A stretch of 64,000 bases of DNA from Dermacentor variabilis (GCF_050947875.1 NC_134569.1:204780127-204844126); one strand, 5' to 3'. Positions 43,847 through 55,983 are shown, counted from the stretch's first letter. Notes: generated from the letters alone by a model not told the origin. Numbers and translations: made by a program.

Positions 43847-44002
43847 TCGACACTGATGTGGGGGTCCCGCAGCGCGGGACGGCGAGCACGAGGGTCGGCG
43901 CCATGAAAGACGATGAAGCGTGTAATCAGCACGCTGTTCTTCTCGCCCGCCATTAAATAGAAGCGTATATTTTGTAGGACTCCGTCTTCAGACTACGTTA
44001 CA
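43847..44002 (+). repeat. Gypsy 5' LTR (~156 bp)
   Basis: Aligns end to end with 49008-49163 without gaps; a hand count gives about 27 differences (~83% identity). It begins near CGACACTGATGTGG and ends CTACGTTACA. It contains a GTCCCGCAGCGCGGGAC palindrome and ATTAAA. The first dinucleotide is altered, so the exact 5' border is uncertain by ~3 bases. Confidence 0.85.
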
Positions 44003-44163
44003 TTTTTCTGGTGGAGGTGCGGGCTACATGCGACCACTCCTATATAGAACGCCGTCTACAAGCCCAGTACGAATTCCGGTCGAGCTGACTTCACGTACGG
44101 ACAAGCCGTTGACTTCAAGGACTGTCACCTTAGCATGAGTCTCTAGCCAATCGAGTCAGAAGG

Positions 44164-45240
44164 ATGAGTACATCGCTTTCGTCTTCTTCCTCAACCGCAC
44201 CGACCGACTTCGTCCTTAACCAGCCACGAATCCCCACGTCCTTCCATGGGGACACATTTGAGGATGCTGAAGACTGACTCCATCAGTTTGAGCGTGTCGC
44301 AGTATTCAACGGCTGGACTCCAAAGTGCTAGATACGCAATGCCCACTTTGCACTCGAGGACTATGCACGGACATGGTTTGAGAATCGTGAGGCGGCGTAT
44401 TGAGATGGGACGAATCCCGACAGCAGCTAATCAGCACATACGCCAGCCTCTATCACAAGGAGCGAGCTGAATCTGCAATTCAGGCGAGAATACAGAGACC
44501 GAACGAAAGCGTCGCAATGTTTGTCGAAGATACGTGCCGACTTTTCCGACGCGCGAATCCGACTATGCTGTAAGAAAAGAAGCTCAGGAACTTGATGCGT
44601 GGTGTCAAGCAAGAGTTATTCGGTGGCCTAATACGCGACCCACCAAAGACTATTGCAGGGTTTCTCGCGGAAGCCGTATCAATGGAAAAGGCACTGCAGC
44701 AGCGAACAAGGCAGCAGAACCGTACAACTGCGACGTGTCGATTCGCTATACCCTCTCGCTATTCCCTTGGACAATACCGACGCCTTGCAGGAGCTCATTA
44801 GGCTTGTTGTTCGAGAAAAGCTCCAAAAGCTTCAGGTGGCTCCGGCATCAGTACAGCGACTCGCTCTGGCTGAGGTCATCCGAGAGGAAATCAGACAGGT
44901 AGTCCAAGTCCCAGAGCGAAGCGAGACACCACAGCACGAGGTACGCCAGCAATGACCTCGCAGGTCATGCGGAAGCTGCGCGAAGTTCGTTGTCCCCGAT
45001 TTTTCACAATGTGAGCGACGTCCCGGACTTTCATGGTGTGCGCGCCGTTGAACAAGCAACTGGCGACTTCAGGCCTCGCCGCATGGGATTCATGGCTGAC
45101 ACGCGACCACCCCGCAAGTGCGACGTTTGACGCACTGCAGACCGGAGGCCCTTGTGTTTTCATTGCGGTGAAGCCGATCACCTCTACAGGGCATGTCCTT
45201 ACCGTCGAGCTAGGCTCCGTGGATTTTCACTGAATGCACC
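44164..45240 (+). pseudogene. Gypsy gag with CCHC zinc knuckle, broken
   Basis: The start ATG at 44164 opens MSTSLSSSSSTAPTDFVLNQ. LHQFERVAVFNGW and DYARTWFENREA follow, typical gag capsid-region motifs. At least three early stops occur, two at codons where related proteins have Trp (TGA for TGG). The nucleocapsid zinc knuckle CFHCGEADHLYRAC (CX2CX4HX4C) lies at 45154-45195. Frames change at least twice. It would form the particle and bind RNA in an active element. Confidence 0.82.
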
Positions 45241-45549
45241 GTGCCCGCGCAATGGTGAACGCCTCTTGGAGACCGAAGCCTACCTCGCGGACGCCAGGAC
45301 CTCGTTTGCCTCACGATTCCGTGACCCCCCGCTCACCATCACCCGCCCGAAACAAGTCTTCCAGCCCCCTCTTCACGCCGAGCGCAACAAGGCGTCGCTC
45401 TCCCAGCCCTGCCTCCCGGTAAAACTGAGGTTAGCGACCTGCGGAGGTGAGGTCGCTGAAATTGCGAACGCTGAGGATCCTTCACTACGACGACCGCGGT
45501 ATAACGTAATTGAGACGCAGAGAAAGCAGTGTAGTTCGGTGTCAGTATC

Positions 45550-48500
45550 TTGCGACGTACTGTTACCATAGATGACCACGCAGTCACGGCGTTAATTGAC
45601 ACGGGCGCGGACACATCTGTTAGGAGCCAGAATCTCGCGCATATACTAAACAAAGTTTCGACGCAATGGATCGAATTCAGATTGGTATTGCAGGAGGGCA
45701 CCTGATAACTCCAATGGGCCGGCACACTGCACGAGTCAACATTCGGGGCTTCACGTACATCGGCGACTTTGTCATGCTTCCTGAATGTTCAAAGAACCTT
45801 ATACTCGGCATGGATTTCCTTCAGGCGAACGCTGCCATCATCGACCTGCAACAGTCTAGAATCAGCTTCGCTACTATGCAAGCCATAGCGAACAGTAATG
45901 GTGACATCGCGCTTCGCGTAGTCGACAATCACGTCACGTTGCCACCCAAGACCAGCGTGCTTACCCTTCTCCGACATGGAGGACGACGCCAAAGGAATTG
46001 CTGAGGCAAACATCCCCCTGCTTCTTGAGCCCACATTCGCATAGCGAGAGGGCTTCGTCAGGTGCGAAACAAATGTTCAGTTGTTTTGCTAAGCAGCGAG
46101 TATCCGCATGTACGGCGAGGAACGACAATCCCATTTCTTCGCGAAATCATTGATGTTACTTAAATTGCCAGATTGGAAATCACATCGTCTCAGCAATCTG
46201 AGTTACCCAGCCTAAGAGAACGGATTCATATTAACGCTGATCTGCCAGACCATCAGAAAGACCGTCTACTGAGTCTCGTGAATGAATTTTCGGAATGTTT
46301 TTCAACGTCATCCAGAGTACGGCGCACGTCCATCACAAAGCACCGCATCATTACGGACGAGTCCGGACGTCCTGTTCGTCAGCATCCTTACAGAGTGTCT
46401 CCAATGGAAAGGGAAGCGATCAACCATCAGTTGAAATAGATGCTCCAAGACGACGTGATCCAGCCGTCCACAAGCCCATGGGCTTCCCCTGTAGTGTTAG
46501 TCGGAAAGAAAGACAACATACTACGCTTATGTGTAGATTACAGAAAGTTGAACCGTGTCACCAAGCGCGATGTTTATCCATTGCCACGCATCGACGACGC
46601 GTTGGATCTTCTACAACATGCCACGTTTCTTTCTTCGTTGGATCTTAAATCAAGGTATTGGCAAATCGAAGTTGAACAGGATCGCGAAAAACAGCGTTTG
46701 TGACACCTGACGGGCTTTATGAGTTCAATGTTCTCCCCTTCGGTCTCTGTTCCGCACCTGCCACCTTTCAGCGGATGATGCATACCGTACTTGCTGAACT
46801 CAAATGGCAAACATTCTTCGTATATTTGGAAGACGTCGTCGTGTTCTCGAGCACCTTTAACGAACATGTCGCACGACTCGAGAGTGTCCTCGCTGCGATC
46901 CGTGCTGCCGGCCTTACCATCAAGCCTGAAAAATGCTACTTCGGCTTCCAAGAGCTCAAATTTCTTGGCCACGTCGTTGGTTCTACAGGCGTTCGACCAG
47001 ACCCCGACAAGTTAGCTGCCGTCGCCGAGTTTTCACCACCCACAGACAAGAAGGCTGTCCAACACTTCCTTTGTTAGTGCGCATATTATAGGCGCTTCGT
47101 CGAGGAATTCTACAGAATTGCTGAGCCTCTGACGCGGCTTACACGTGAGGATGTGCCTTTCATTTGATCGGACGAGCACCAGCTGTCATTCAAGGAATTG
47201 CGCAAGTGTTTGCCAGCGGCCCCAATACTTGCTCATTTCGACGAAGACGCTGACACTGAAATTCATACTGACGCCAGCAATGCGTGTCTCGGCGCAGTTC
47301 TTGTGCAGTGGCAATCTTGTGCGGAACGCACCATTGCTTGTGCAAGCCGCAGTCCCACAGAGGCTGACAAAAACTACTCAACCACTGAAAAATAATGCTT
47401 AGAGGTTGTGCGGGCAATTAGTGAATTCCGACCCTACTTGTACAGTAGACCCTTTAAGGCTGTCAGCGATCACCACGCCCTGCTTGCCAACTTCAAGTAT
47501 CCTTCAGGTAGATTAGCCCGTTGGAGCCTGCGCTTACGAGAGTATGGCATTACAGTTGTCTCTCGATCTGGAAGGAAGCACAGCGACGCTGACTGTTTGT
47601 CACGCGCACCAGTCCTTACTACGTCATCGGACCCTGACCATGATTTGCCATTTGTCGGCGTTATCGACGCCATAAAGATGGCTAAGTACCAGTGCGCTGA
47701 CCCTGAGCTGCTACCGCTGATCGAGCACCTTCAAGCAGTTGAAGGTGTTTTACTCCGCTCGCTCGTGCGCGGCTTATCATCGTACTATTTGCTCAACAAC
47801 GTCGTTTGCATGAAAAACTGCAGAAGCGGTCCGTGTCGTGCCATCGTCGCTGCGCCAAGACATTTTGCAAGCCTGCCATTATGAGCCATGCGCGGGACGC
47901 CTGGGATTCGCTAAGACATTAGCAAGGATACGACATAAGTATTACTGCCCCCCGCTTTTTTCTATTCTTTGCAACGGTACGTGAAGACCTGCCGCGATTG
48001 TCAGCGCTGCGAGCAGTCACAAGTTAAACCGGCTGGCTTTCTCCACCATGTTGACCCTCCTCAAGCGCCGTTCCAACAAATAGGAATGGGTCTTATTTGG
48101 GCCATTTCCAATGACCTCTTCGCGCAACAGATGGATAGTCGTCGCTACCGACCATATAACCCGGTACGCCGAAACCGGAGCTATTCCGCAAGAAAACTCG
48201 TATGAAGTAGCCAAGTTCTTTGTACGCCACATCGTCCTACAACATGGTGCACCGTCTGTTCTCATCACCGATCGCGGTACAGCCTTTTCAGCCCAACTGA
48301 TGCAGGACGTTCTCCAGCTGACGTATAGCTCTCACCGCAAGACCACTGTGTATCACCCTCAAACCAATGGGTAACGGAACGTCTAAACACAACGCTGGCT
48401 GATATGCTCTCCATGTATGTCGACGTAGAGCACAAGACGTGGGACGAGATTTTACCCTATGTGACCTTCGCGTATAACACTGCTGTACAGGAGACTACAC

Positions 48501-48918
48501 AGTTTACTCCGTTCGAACTTGTATGCGGGTGCCACGTCACGTCAACACTTGAGACCATGCTAACTCTCGCTTATAATAGCCCGACCAGCGAACACGTGGA
48601 CGAGTTCGTACAAAGAGCTGCTAGCTTGCTCCGCTGCGCAGCCAGCAGCACACTAATACCCTGCGATACAACCAGGGTCGACGCTACGTCCATTACAATA
48701 CCGGATCCTGCGTGTGGGTCTCGACGCCCATCCGTCGCCGTGCACTCTCGGAAAAGTTGCTCCGCCGGTATTTTGGTTCCTACAAGGTTACACGCCGCCT
48801 CTGTGACGAGACCTACGAAGTCGTCCCCTGCAGTTCTGACCCATGTTCGCTCCGTCGTCGTCCTCCCGCCGAGGTTGTTAATGTCGTGCGCATGAAACCG
48901 TACAACGCGAGTACGTGA
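45550..48918 (+). pseudogene. Gypsy pol: protease, RT, RNase H, integrase, broken
   Basis: The protease has TALIDTGADTSV (Asp-Thr-Gly at 45598-45606). RT (46170-47080) shows VIQPSTSPWASPVVLV, LRLCVDYRKLN, the FGLCSAPATFQRMM block, and YLED at 46823-46834 where the catalytic motif is normally Tyr-x-Asp-Asp. RNase H has EIHTDASNACLGAVL. Integrase shows VVATDHITRYAE, SVLITDRGTAF and, after a one-base gap, TERLN, giving the D, D and E. A GPY/F-like end LSEKLLRRYFGSYKV precedes the stop at 48918. Stops and shifts near 46438, 46700, 47075 and 48372 make it inactive. Confidence 0.88.
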
Positions 48919-49007
48919 ACCTGAGATGCACTTGAGGAGCTTCATTTCTTGTCACTGAAAGAACGTTTTGACGCAATCGAGATGGTCGCTTTTCGCATGG
49001 GGGGCAA

Positions 49008-49163
49008 TTGACACTGATGTGGGGTTCCCGCACCACGGGATGGCGCGCGAAAAGGTGGGTGCCATGAAAGACGATGAAGCGCGTAAGTTGCACGCTGTTC
49101 CTCTGCCCCGCCATTAAAGAGAAGTGCCTATTTGGTAAGACTCCGTCTTCAATCTACGTTACA
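49008..49163 (+). repeat. Gypsy 3' LTR (~156 bp)
   Basis: Partner of the 5' LTR, preceded by a purine tract at ~48997-49006. It retains TTGACACTGATGTGG at the start and CTACGTTACA at the end. Confidence 0.85.
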
Positions 49164-49480
49164 ATATGCAAGCAGAAGTCGTCAGAAAGACAGCGAGAAA
49201 ATGAAAAACAAGGAAATGAATGGAAAGGATAGGAGGGGGAAGAAAGACCATGGAGATTTATAAGAATGGGACGAAAGAAACTAGAAGGGGCAATCTGTAC
49301 GATAACACAAAGAATGGTGTCTTGCTATTTGAGTGGCTCAATCTAGTTGCCTCAGAACAAAAGCATACCACAGCAAATATCCGCAAGATGAGGAATCGGG
49401 TGCTGCCGGAAAAATCAGGAGACCAGTCAACACATCATAATAGAAAGCGAAGGGAATCGTCTTGTGAGACCCGTAGGTAG
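49164..49480 (+). pseudogene. LINE ORF2 C-terminal remnant, part 2 (downstream of gypsy)
   Basis: After the 3' LTR one frame reads MEIYKNGTKETRRGNLYDN then GVLLFEWLNLVASEQ and RKMRNR. The YDN-x(5)-LLFE pattern is the next conserved block of the same LINE C-terminal region found at 43620-43846. This supports a single remnant split by the gypsy insertion. Confidence 0.65.
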
Positions 49481-49499
49481 TGTACACCTTCCAGAAGGG

Positions 49500-49880
49500 C
49501 ATGGATTTAAAGTGAACTGAGGTATCAACCTGTCAGCAGTTGAGATAAGCAAGAGACGTTTAGAGTATTGGTGGAAAAAAAGCAGGGAAGAAATTGATAG
49601 GACGAGATCCGTTACAGCGATGTTTTACAGCGAAGTTTTGAGGAAAAGATTATTGATATGCGTACAAAAATGCTAGAAGGAAAAACATCAATCCCTCTTG
49701 GACTTTATCAGAAATGTAAATCTTTTTTTATTCATTTAATCATCCTTATTCCCCTGCCTACCATACCCCTGTATGCCCTGAGGCAATAATTTTCCCATTA
49801 AAAAAACAAAAACAAAAATGTAGAGCATATGTGAATAAACGAAGCAGGCTAGGTGGCCAATTGTCACCACCGTGATTAAA
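49500..49880. other. Unassigned DNA before microsatellites
   Basis: No recognisable gene; probably decayed LINE flank. Confidence 0.35.
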
Positions 49881-49894
49881 AGGGGATGCCAGTG

Positions 49895-49943
<49 letters not shown>

Positions 49944-49988
49944 TCTCACAGAGAGAGAGAGAGAGAGAGAGAGAGTGAGAGAGAGAGA

Positions 49989-50071
<83 letters not shown>
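49895..50071. repeat. (CAT)n and (GA)n compound microsatellite
   Basis: About 16 CAT units are followed by CTCTCACA and then ~120 bases of GA/GT repeats. Poly-Met, poly-Asp, poly-Ile and Ser-Leu open frames across it are artefacts of the repeat. Confidence 0.95.
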
Positions 50072-50074
<3 letters not shown>

Positions 50075-50299
50075 AGTTTAATGATACGAAATGCAGAAAG
50101 GTCGGCCTGAGGTATGTTCCATCATTTCTCATAGCTGCAGCCTACAAATTCCTAGCTACCGTCCATTGTGAAGCCGATTTAACGCTACATGAGGAACAAG
50201 AATTACTGATTTCTGGTTAAAGAAACTGTGCATACAGGGTTGTTACCTATGCGAATGAGATTTACGCAAGGTAACTCGATCTTATTTTATAATTCTTGA

Positions 50300-52925
50300 T
50301 CTGAGACATGGGCTCCGACAGACTTGCTGAATATACTCTTGACATCGACCACGCCGTCTCACAGCGCCGCCAGAAAACCTTTGCGGAACTCACCGCAAGC
50401 TCAAGCTACACGATCCCCGAAAATATGCTTCACTTTATAGAACGCTACTTGTCTAATCACGTATTCTGTGTCAGAATTGGTAATGCTCTCTCCAGGCCGG
50501 TTCCACAGGAAACTGGGGTGCTGCATGGAGGCGTACTAAGCTGTACTGTACTTATTCTAAAAATTAATTCATTACGCTAATAAATTACACCTACGATATC
50601 CTATTCAGTATACTTTGGCGATGTGCAAATGTGATTCCAGTCGTGTAATATTTGAATTTGCGAGCACCAGGTTGAGTAGGTCTGAACAGGGTGCCGAAAT
50701 GGGCGAACTAAAATGGGTTCAAGTTCGATCTGCAGAAAGGCTCCTGCATCCTTTTTACAAGGAGGAGAGGCTTGGTCCCAGATGCCAATATTGAACTCGA
50801 TGCACAACACGTACCTCTGCATAGACAGCACAAGTGTCTGGGTTTCATGCTTGACTTCAAACCATCTTTCCTACCTCACATCAAATATATAAGGAATAAA
50901 TATCTAAAAACAATGAATATTCCCAGTTCTTTCAAAAACTACATGGGTTAGTAATAGAAATTGTCCGATAAACCTATACAAAACCTCTCACAGTGCTGTC
51001 TGGATTATGGCGTGGTGGTTTATCACTCTGCCGCACCGAGCATCCATTAGATAGTGGACGCGGCTAATTATTTTAAAATTGAATTATGGGGTTTTACGTG
51101 CCAAAACCATTTTCTCATTATGAGGCACGCCGTAGTGGAGGACTCCGGAAATTTCGGCCACGTGGGGTTCTGCAACGTGCATCTACATCTAAGTACATGG
51201 GTGTTTTCTTATTTCGCCCCCATCGAAATGCGGCCGCCGTGGCCGGGATTTGATCCCGCGACCTCGTGCTCAGCAGCCCAACACCATAGACACTGCTCAT
51301 CATTTAGGGATCCGCTTGGCCATAGGCGCCTTCAGGACAAGTCCTGTGCCAAGTCTCTACGCGGAATCACAATGAGTGGTCACTCGAACTTCAAGGATCA
51401 TACTTTAGTTTTACGTATTTCCTGAAGGTGCATTCGAACGCTTAACATCCTTGCTACGCACTTGTAAATGACGTGTGCTATGCCGTGTAGTAATCGCCCC
51501 ATATTCAGGCAACCCTTCTCGCTGCGTGTCAAGGAACTTAGTGAAGAAATGGGTGCCTCGCTTCAAGCACACCCTCTGAAAACCCTAGCAAAGACGTTAC
51601 CACCGTGGCACTGGGAGATAGCAGAATATTACACGTCATTTGTAAAAGTCTAGAAGCACGCTCCACACGAGTACATTCGAATGCACTTTCTAAGACTGCT
51701 TGCGAAGTACTCATGCACAGAATTTTACACAGATGCATGCAAGTGACAGGCGGGGGTGTCCTACGCCGCAGTTGGACCATAATTTTTTAAATCAGACGTC
51801 CTACACCCACTAATCAGCATCTTTACGGCTGAGGCCTACGCGCTATCTTGGGCTGTAAAGCACATTATGCAAATCAATTTAGAGAAGGCAATTATATTTA
51901 CAGACTCATTAAGCGTAGTTAAGGCTATGGTGTCTGCAAAAGCACGGGAGTCGTGTAATAATTCAACTTGATTCACTTCTGTGCACTAGTTATGCACCTG
52001 AACAGCGTATTGTGATTTGCTGGGTTTCTGGTTACAGAGGAATTCCGGCTAATATGCTTGCTGACGAACTAGCTACATCGGTAGCAACGAGAACTCGAAA
52101 CGCGCTCGTATCTGTCGCGGCAGTAGATTTGAAACACTTCCTGCGTAGAAAACTAAGACGTTATTGGCAACACATGTAGGATGCTGAAGCGCCTTATAAG
52201 CTTCAACTAATTAAACCAAAGTTAGGCATTTGGCCAACAACAAGATCACAAAACGGCCTAATTGAACTCGGTTGAAAATAGCACTCACGTACAGCACACA
52301 CAACTTGTTGACGGGCATTCACCCATCTGGGGTAAATGCAATGAGAAGTTGACCGCCAGACACGTCTTACTCAAATCCCAAAGAACAGACAATGAAATGA
52401 AAAAATAACTCCTTCTGGCTTGCATAAAACGATCCTCTCTGAATCCGGCAATGTTTCTTGGTAAGGAATCACTGTTCAACACGAAAATAGTATTAGATTT
52501 TTTCAATGAAATCCGCTTGCTACACGTTATTAGCCCCCAAGAATTCGTAGCGCGGCCTCTCTTTGAGAAGCTGCTGTGGCGATGATAGCGTTTGGTACAG
52601 CGCACGCCTCCACGCCCTTATAGTCTCGAAGGGCCCTGATGAGGCCGTAGTGCTTCTGATAGTCACATAGTTTAGTATATCACCTCTTCGTAGCATATGT
52701 TTTATTGTCGTCCACCATATCAGTGTATGCCCCATACCAGCACTGTCATAATTTTATTTAAACTTATACTTAACGCATATTAAAGCGAGCGTTTTTAGGC
52801 CACTTTACAGCCGTATTACATATACCATCTGACATTGACCACTATACTGCATACATCATAACATCATCTGGCGCTGTTCCGCCTTCCGTGGCGCTTGTGC
52901 CATAAAACCCCAATAATAATAATCA
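50300..52925 (+). mobile_element. 5'-truncated I-like LINE (RT and RNase H), degenerate
   Basis: The coding part starts in the RT palm (MLHFIERYLSNHVFCVRIG, then TGVLHGGVLSC). The usual YVDD motif is decayed to YFGD near 50620. The RT C-terminal region SVLDYG-like sequence is interrupted by a SINE at 51074 and resumes with LGIRLAIGAFRTSPVPSLY. RNase H follows with TDACK, DSLSVVKAM and WVSGYRGIPANMLADELA. The 3' end TTGTGCCATAAAACCCC plus (AAT)n at 52900-52922 is typical of tick I-like elements. Confidence 0.85.
51074..51294 (-). mobile_element. Ruka-like SINE inside the plus-strand LINE
   Basis: A full-length minus-orientation copy with intact B box (GGGATTTGATCCCG region). The flanks GCTAATTATTT (51063-51073) and GCTCATCATTT (51295-51305) are a diverged 11-bp target duplication with 9 of 11 matching. 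Without it the LINE reads IVDA then HHLGIRLA continuously. Confidence 0.88.
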
Positions 52926-53470
52926 TCAGGCCTGCGAAACGCTTTTACAATATCCAGAAGACTACAGAATGTCTTTCGCGGAGTAGCATACGAAGTCACC
53001 GTCGTTCGCCCTGTCGATGCTGACCGGTCCCCACTAGGAAAATTTAACTGGCGGGTACATGCACCAGCGTTGAAGTTGCACTTGAAGTTCTGCGCTAAGA
53101 ACAGGAGCAGTTCATTTATTTTTAAAAGACGCTGTACAGACATCTACGACGCATTAGTATCAGCAATGCTGAAGGCGCGGCCCGGACTAAAGTCGCAATA
53201 GAGTGGAACGACAGTTTCCGTGTTTGTAGCAGACGCGGCCGTCCCCACGGGGGTTTCTGCTCACACGTGGCTATTGCCGATTTAGATGCAATTACAAAGA
53301 ACGTCAGTTGGTTTGGGGTTTGTCGCGCGGCAAAACGAGTAACTGAGTAAGCAATAGTTTTTTTCGCTAAGGATATGCGCGTATGTGGCGAGCGTATGCA
53401 CTCACGGTCGCTCTATACAGCCGTTCAACTTTTTCACGGCAAGTATCAAGGCCACGTATTTATGAAATTT
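52926..53470. other. Unassigned DNA between two LINE tails
   Basis: About 550 bases separating the 3' ends of two converging LINEs. One motif-free minus-strand frame of 95 codons (52856-53143) overlaps the first tail. Nothing else recognised. Confidence 0.4.
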
Positions 53471-53773
53471 GGTTAGTTGCTTAGTTTGGGTTTAATGGCA
53501 CAAAGGCAACTAAGGCCATGCTGCGCCAGTCCCATAGCAATATGAAACGCAACGTTAGATTAGGTAAATTTGCATTACGTTATAGTTGGTTTAAATAACC
53601 AGTTTTCTCTAAAATTTTTAGTCGAGCAAATTAGTAAATGACACTAGGGAGTCATCTGCTAGTTATAAGGCATGGTCTAATGGAGTATGTAAATTATGCA
53701 GGCTGTGTAAAAACCTCCGTCTTTATGTGTCAATGTGTGGACATGTTATTAGGATGTGTATGACTGTAAGAGT

Positions 53774-53919
53774 TAGAAGGGTTTGGGTGCGAGCTAGTTG
53801 GTACGGATCATTCATATTTAAAACAGCGCCAAAAAGCATGGACAAGGGAGGACATAAAACGAGCACTTGTCCTGTGTCCTCCTTTGTCCATGTTTGTTTG
53901 GCGCTGTTTTAAATATGAA
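53774..53919 (+). mobile_element. 146-bp hairpin SINE in the LINE 3' region
   Basis: The insert begins with a tRNA D-arm-like segment GTGCGAGCTAGTTGGTA. It then folds: ATATTTAAAACAGCGCCAAA pairs with the end at ~53918, with inner pairing of GGACAAGGGAGGACA with TGTCCTCCTTTGTCC. The flanks TGACTGTAAGAGTT (53761-53774) and TGTCTGTAAGAGGTT (53920-53934) form a target duplication. Removing it restores LINE sequence CHEPLT-VIHILITC. Pol III origin is inference. Confidence 0.75.
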
Positions 53920-53999
53920 TGTCTGTAAGAGGTTCATGGCATTTTTCGCAAGCTGGTGGGTTTTCTTTTCGGAGGAGGAAATTGTGCGTCAGATGTGTG

Positions 54000-55450
54000 T
54001 ATCCAATTCGCAGTCGACGCAAGATCACCTCGTAGAACCGTTGCTGGTGACTGCATGACTTCCACTAGCCAATTACAGGTTTAATAAGAGGTAGCTTGTT
54101 GCTTAAACAATGGTCCCATTCGTGCTGCCATTCTAATGTCAAGATCTTCCGAATCGCATTGATACTGTCTTTATATGGAAGTGCTATATTTTTAATGTTT
54201 TTCTACGCTGCCATAGATGCGCATCCATCCGCTTTTTCGTTACCCAGTATTGCAACATGCCTCGGTACCCAGCAAAATTTAATTGATCTGGCGTAATGGT
54301 TGGACGATAATGCGTTTAAAGTATCCCCTAAGGGGGTTCACATTGGCATTTGACGTGTAGAGCCTTGAGTATGCTTAATGAATCTGTGTGTATGACAGTG
54401 TTTTCAAATTTGTCAGCGATGATCTTTTGAACTACCGTCCATATTGCGTACACTTCGGCTGTGTAGACAGAGACATGCTGTCGTAGTCGAATACTTGTTT
54501 CCCAATTTTCTGTTACGGCCCCCACACCCACGCGTTTTTTTTTTCCTTTTGGAGCCATCATTATAAGATTCCATGTAATTTTTATACTTGTCATGAAGAG
54601 CGCGGAATTCTTGTATAATATGTTCATGTGGTGTGTTTCTTTCTTTAATTTGTTAGTGTCCAGTCGCATACCGGTGTGAAATCACACCACGGGGGCAAAC
54701 GTTCTGGCTTTCTGGCAACCTGGAGGACTTCCCGAGGGATGTCATTATCCCGACAATATTCGTCGTTTCGCAAGATAAGCGGCCTAATCATGTTCGGTTT
54801 GTTTGTATAGTGTAAGCGTGAGTTGCACTGTGTGACAATGTTGAAGCATAAGTGTTGTGGTGAGGACTGAATTCTGAGTACATAAGAAAAAGTTAGTAGC
54901 AATCTGCGCTGCTGTAAAGAAGGTTCATTTCAGTCAACATATAAACTCTGGACAGGCGATGTTCTGTATGCACCACTTGCCAGTCGTAGTCCAAGGTTCT
55001 GAACTGGATGAAGTCGTCGGATGTAAGACCGTCTGGCTGAACCATATATGATGTTACCATAGTCTAATATGCTACGCACTAAAGTACGGTAGATGCCTAG
55101 CAAGTATTTACGGTCAGAGCCCCAGCGCTTCCGGGACAGGACTTTGAGGATGTGAAGTACATTGTTCGCTTTAATTTTAAGGCTATTTATGTGCGCGGCA
55201 AAGTTTAACTTTTTATCAAACAGAACATCTAGAAAGTTGTGTTCTTGTTTTACCGGTAGTGTGGCTTCCTGTAGCTTAAGCATGAGATCTGGTTGTAGGC
55301 CTCTTTTTTGTGTAAAGAAAACACTAACAGCTCTTTCACTTGAGAAGGGAAAACCGTTTTCAGACGCCCACTGCGTTAGTTTCTTCATGTAATTTGAATT
55401 TGCCTTTCGCAGGTTGCCAGGTTTGATGAACGACACGCAATTTGTAGATC
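54000..55450 (-). pseudogene. LINE ORF2, RT C-terminus and RNase H, broken
   Basis: The RT C-terminal region has HSLYVDDLQIACRSSNLATC at its start (just left of the SINE cluster), ALPVKQEHNFLDVLFDKKLN-like and YRTLVRSILDYGNIIYGSA motifs. RNase H follows with VYTAEVYAIW and HTDSLSILKALHVKC, then in other frames WVPRHVAILGNEKADG and a cysteine-bearing end (PPACEKCHEP). Frames shift several times. Confidence 0.82.
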
Positions 55451-55482
55451 ATCTACATATAATGAATGTAATACAGAGGATG

Positions 55483-55983
55483 AATTAATGAAGGGAATAT
55501 CAGACATCCACCCGTTCGTAGCAATTGCTACAAAGGAAACCCATACGGGTTCCTCAAAAGAAAGGCCTTCTTGGGAGGCCTTTCTTTCGAGGAAACCAAA
55601 TGGGTTTCTTTTGTAGCAATTGCTACGAACAGGTGGATGTCTTATTTTCTCTTCATTAATTAATTCTCGCGACCTTGCGGGTTTCCGAAGCACTATCACG
55701 TCAAACTCTTGCCTTTGCTTCGTGTTGTCGATAAATTCTACTTCGCCCTGCTATCTGCTAGCCGCCTGGCTAGCTCAGATGGTAGAGCGGCTGCCCCGGA
55801 AAGGCGGTGGTCCCGGGTTCGAGTCCCGGACCAGGACGAATTTTTCTTCAACTGTGAGGCCTTTCTTTCGAGGAACCCTTATGGGTTTCCTTTGTAGCAA
55901 TTGCTACTAACGGGTTGATGTTTGATTTTCCCTTCATTAATTCTCTCCACCTTGCGGGTTTCCGCAGAACTATCACTTCATAG
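55483..55983. mobile_element. 501-bp fold-back cluster of a second tRNA-derived SINE
   Basis: The insertion is flanked by AGAGGATG at 55475-55482 and 55984-55991; removing it restores the LINE reading VTPSS-VLHSLYVDD. It contains three copies of a SINE body marked by GTAGCAATTGCTAC: one inverted (~55490-55568), one direct (55577-55700) and one direct with an intact tRNA-like head (55764-55983). The first two form a 54-bp-arm hairpin centred at ~55572. Body landmarks TTCATTAATT and CCTTGCGGGTTTCCG recur in the direct copies. Confidence 0.85.
55764..55836 (+). repeat. tRNA-like SINE head with pol III boxes
   Basis: A 73-nt tRNA-like sequence with A box TAGCTCAGATGG and perfect B box GGTTCGAGTCC. 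The D, anticodon and T stems can be drawn, but only 5 of 7 acceptor pairs form. The anticodon loop would read GGA without the usual U before it. It continues directly into SINE body sequence, so it is not a cellular tRNA gene. Confidence 0.75.

Larger units (their letters stand above)
43847..49163 (+). mobile_element. Degenerate Ty3/gypsy LTR retrotransposon
   Basis: About 5.3 kb with two short LTRs and the order gag, protease, RT, RNase H, integrase, which is the Ty3/gypsy order. It has a purine-rich tract (ATGGGGGGCA) directly before the 3' LTR. Flanking AAATG and ATATG may be a 5-bp target duplication with one change. It interrupts a LINE remnant. Divergent LTRs and many stops show an old insertion. 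Confidence 0.9.

Noticed and set aside
49736..50132. Open frames with Met, Asp, Ile or Ser-Leu runs
   Set aside because: Translation of (CAT)n and (GA)n tracts; no unique sequence supports a protein.
55764..55836. Functional tRNA gene
   Set aside because: The acceptor stem has two mismatches, the anticodon loop is unusual, and the sequence runs into a repeated SINE body; it is a SINE head.
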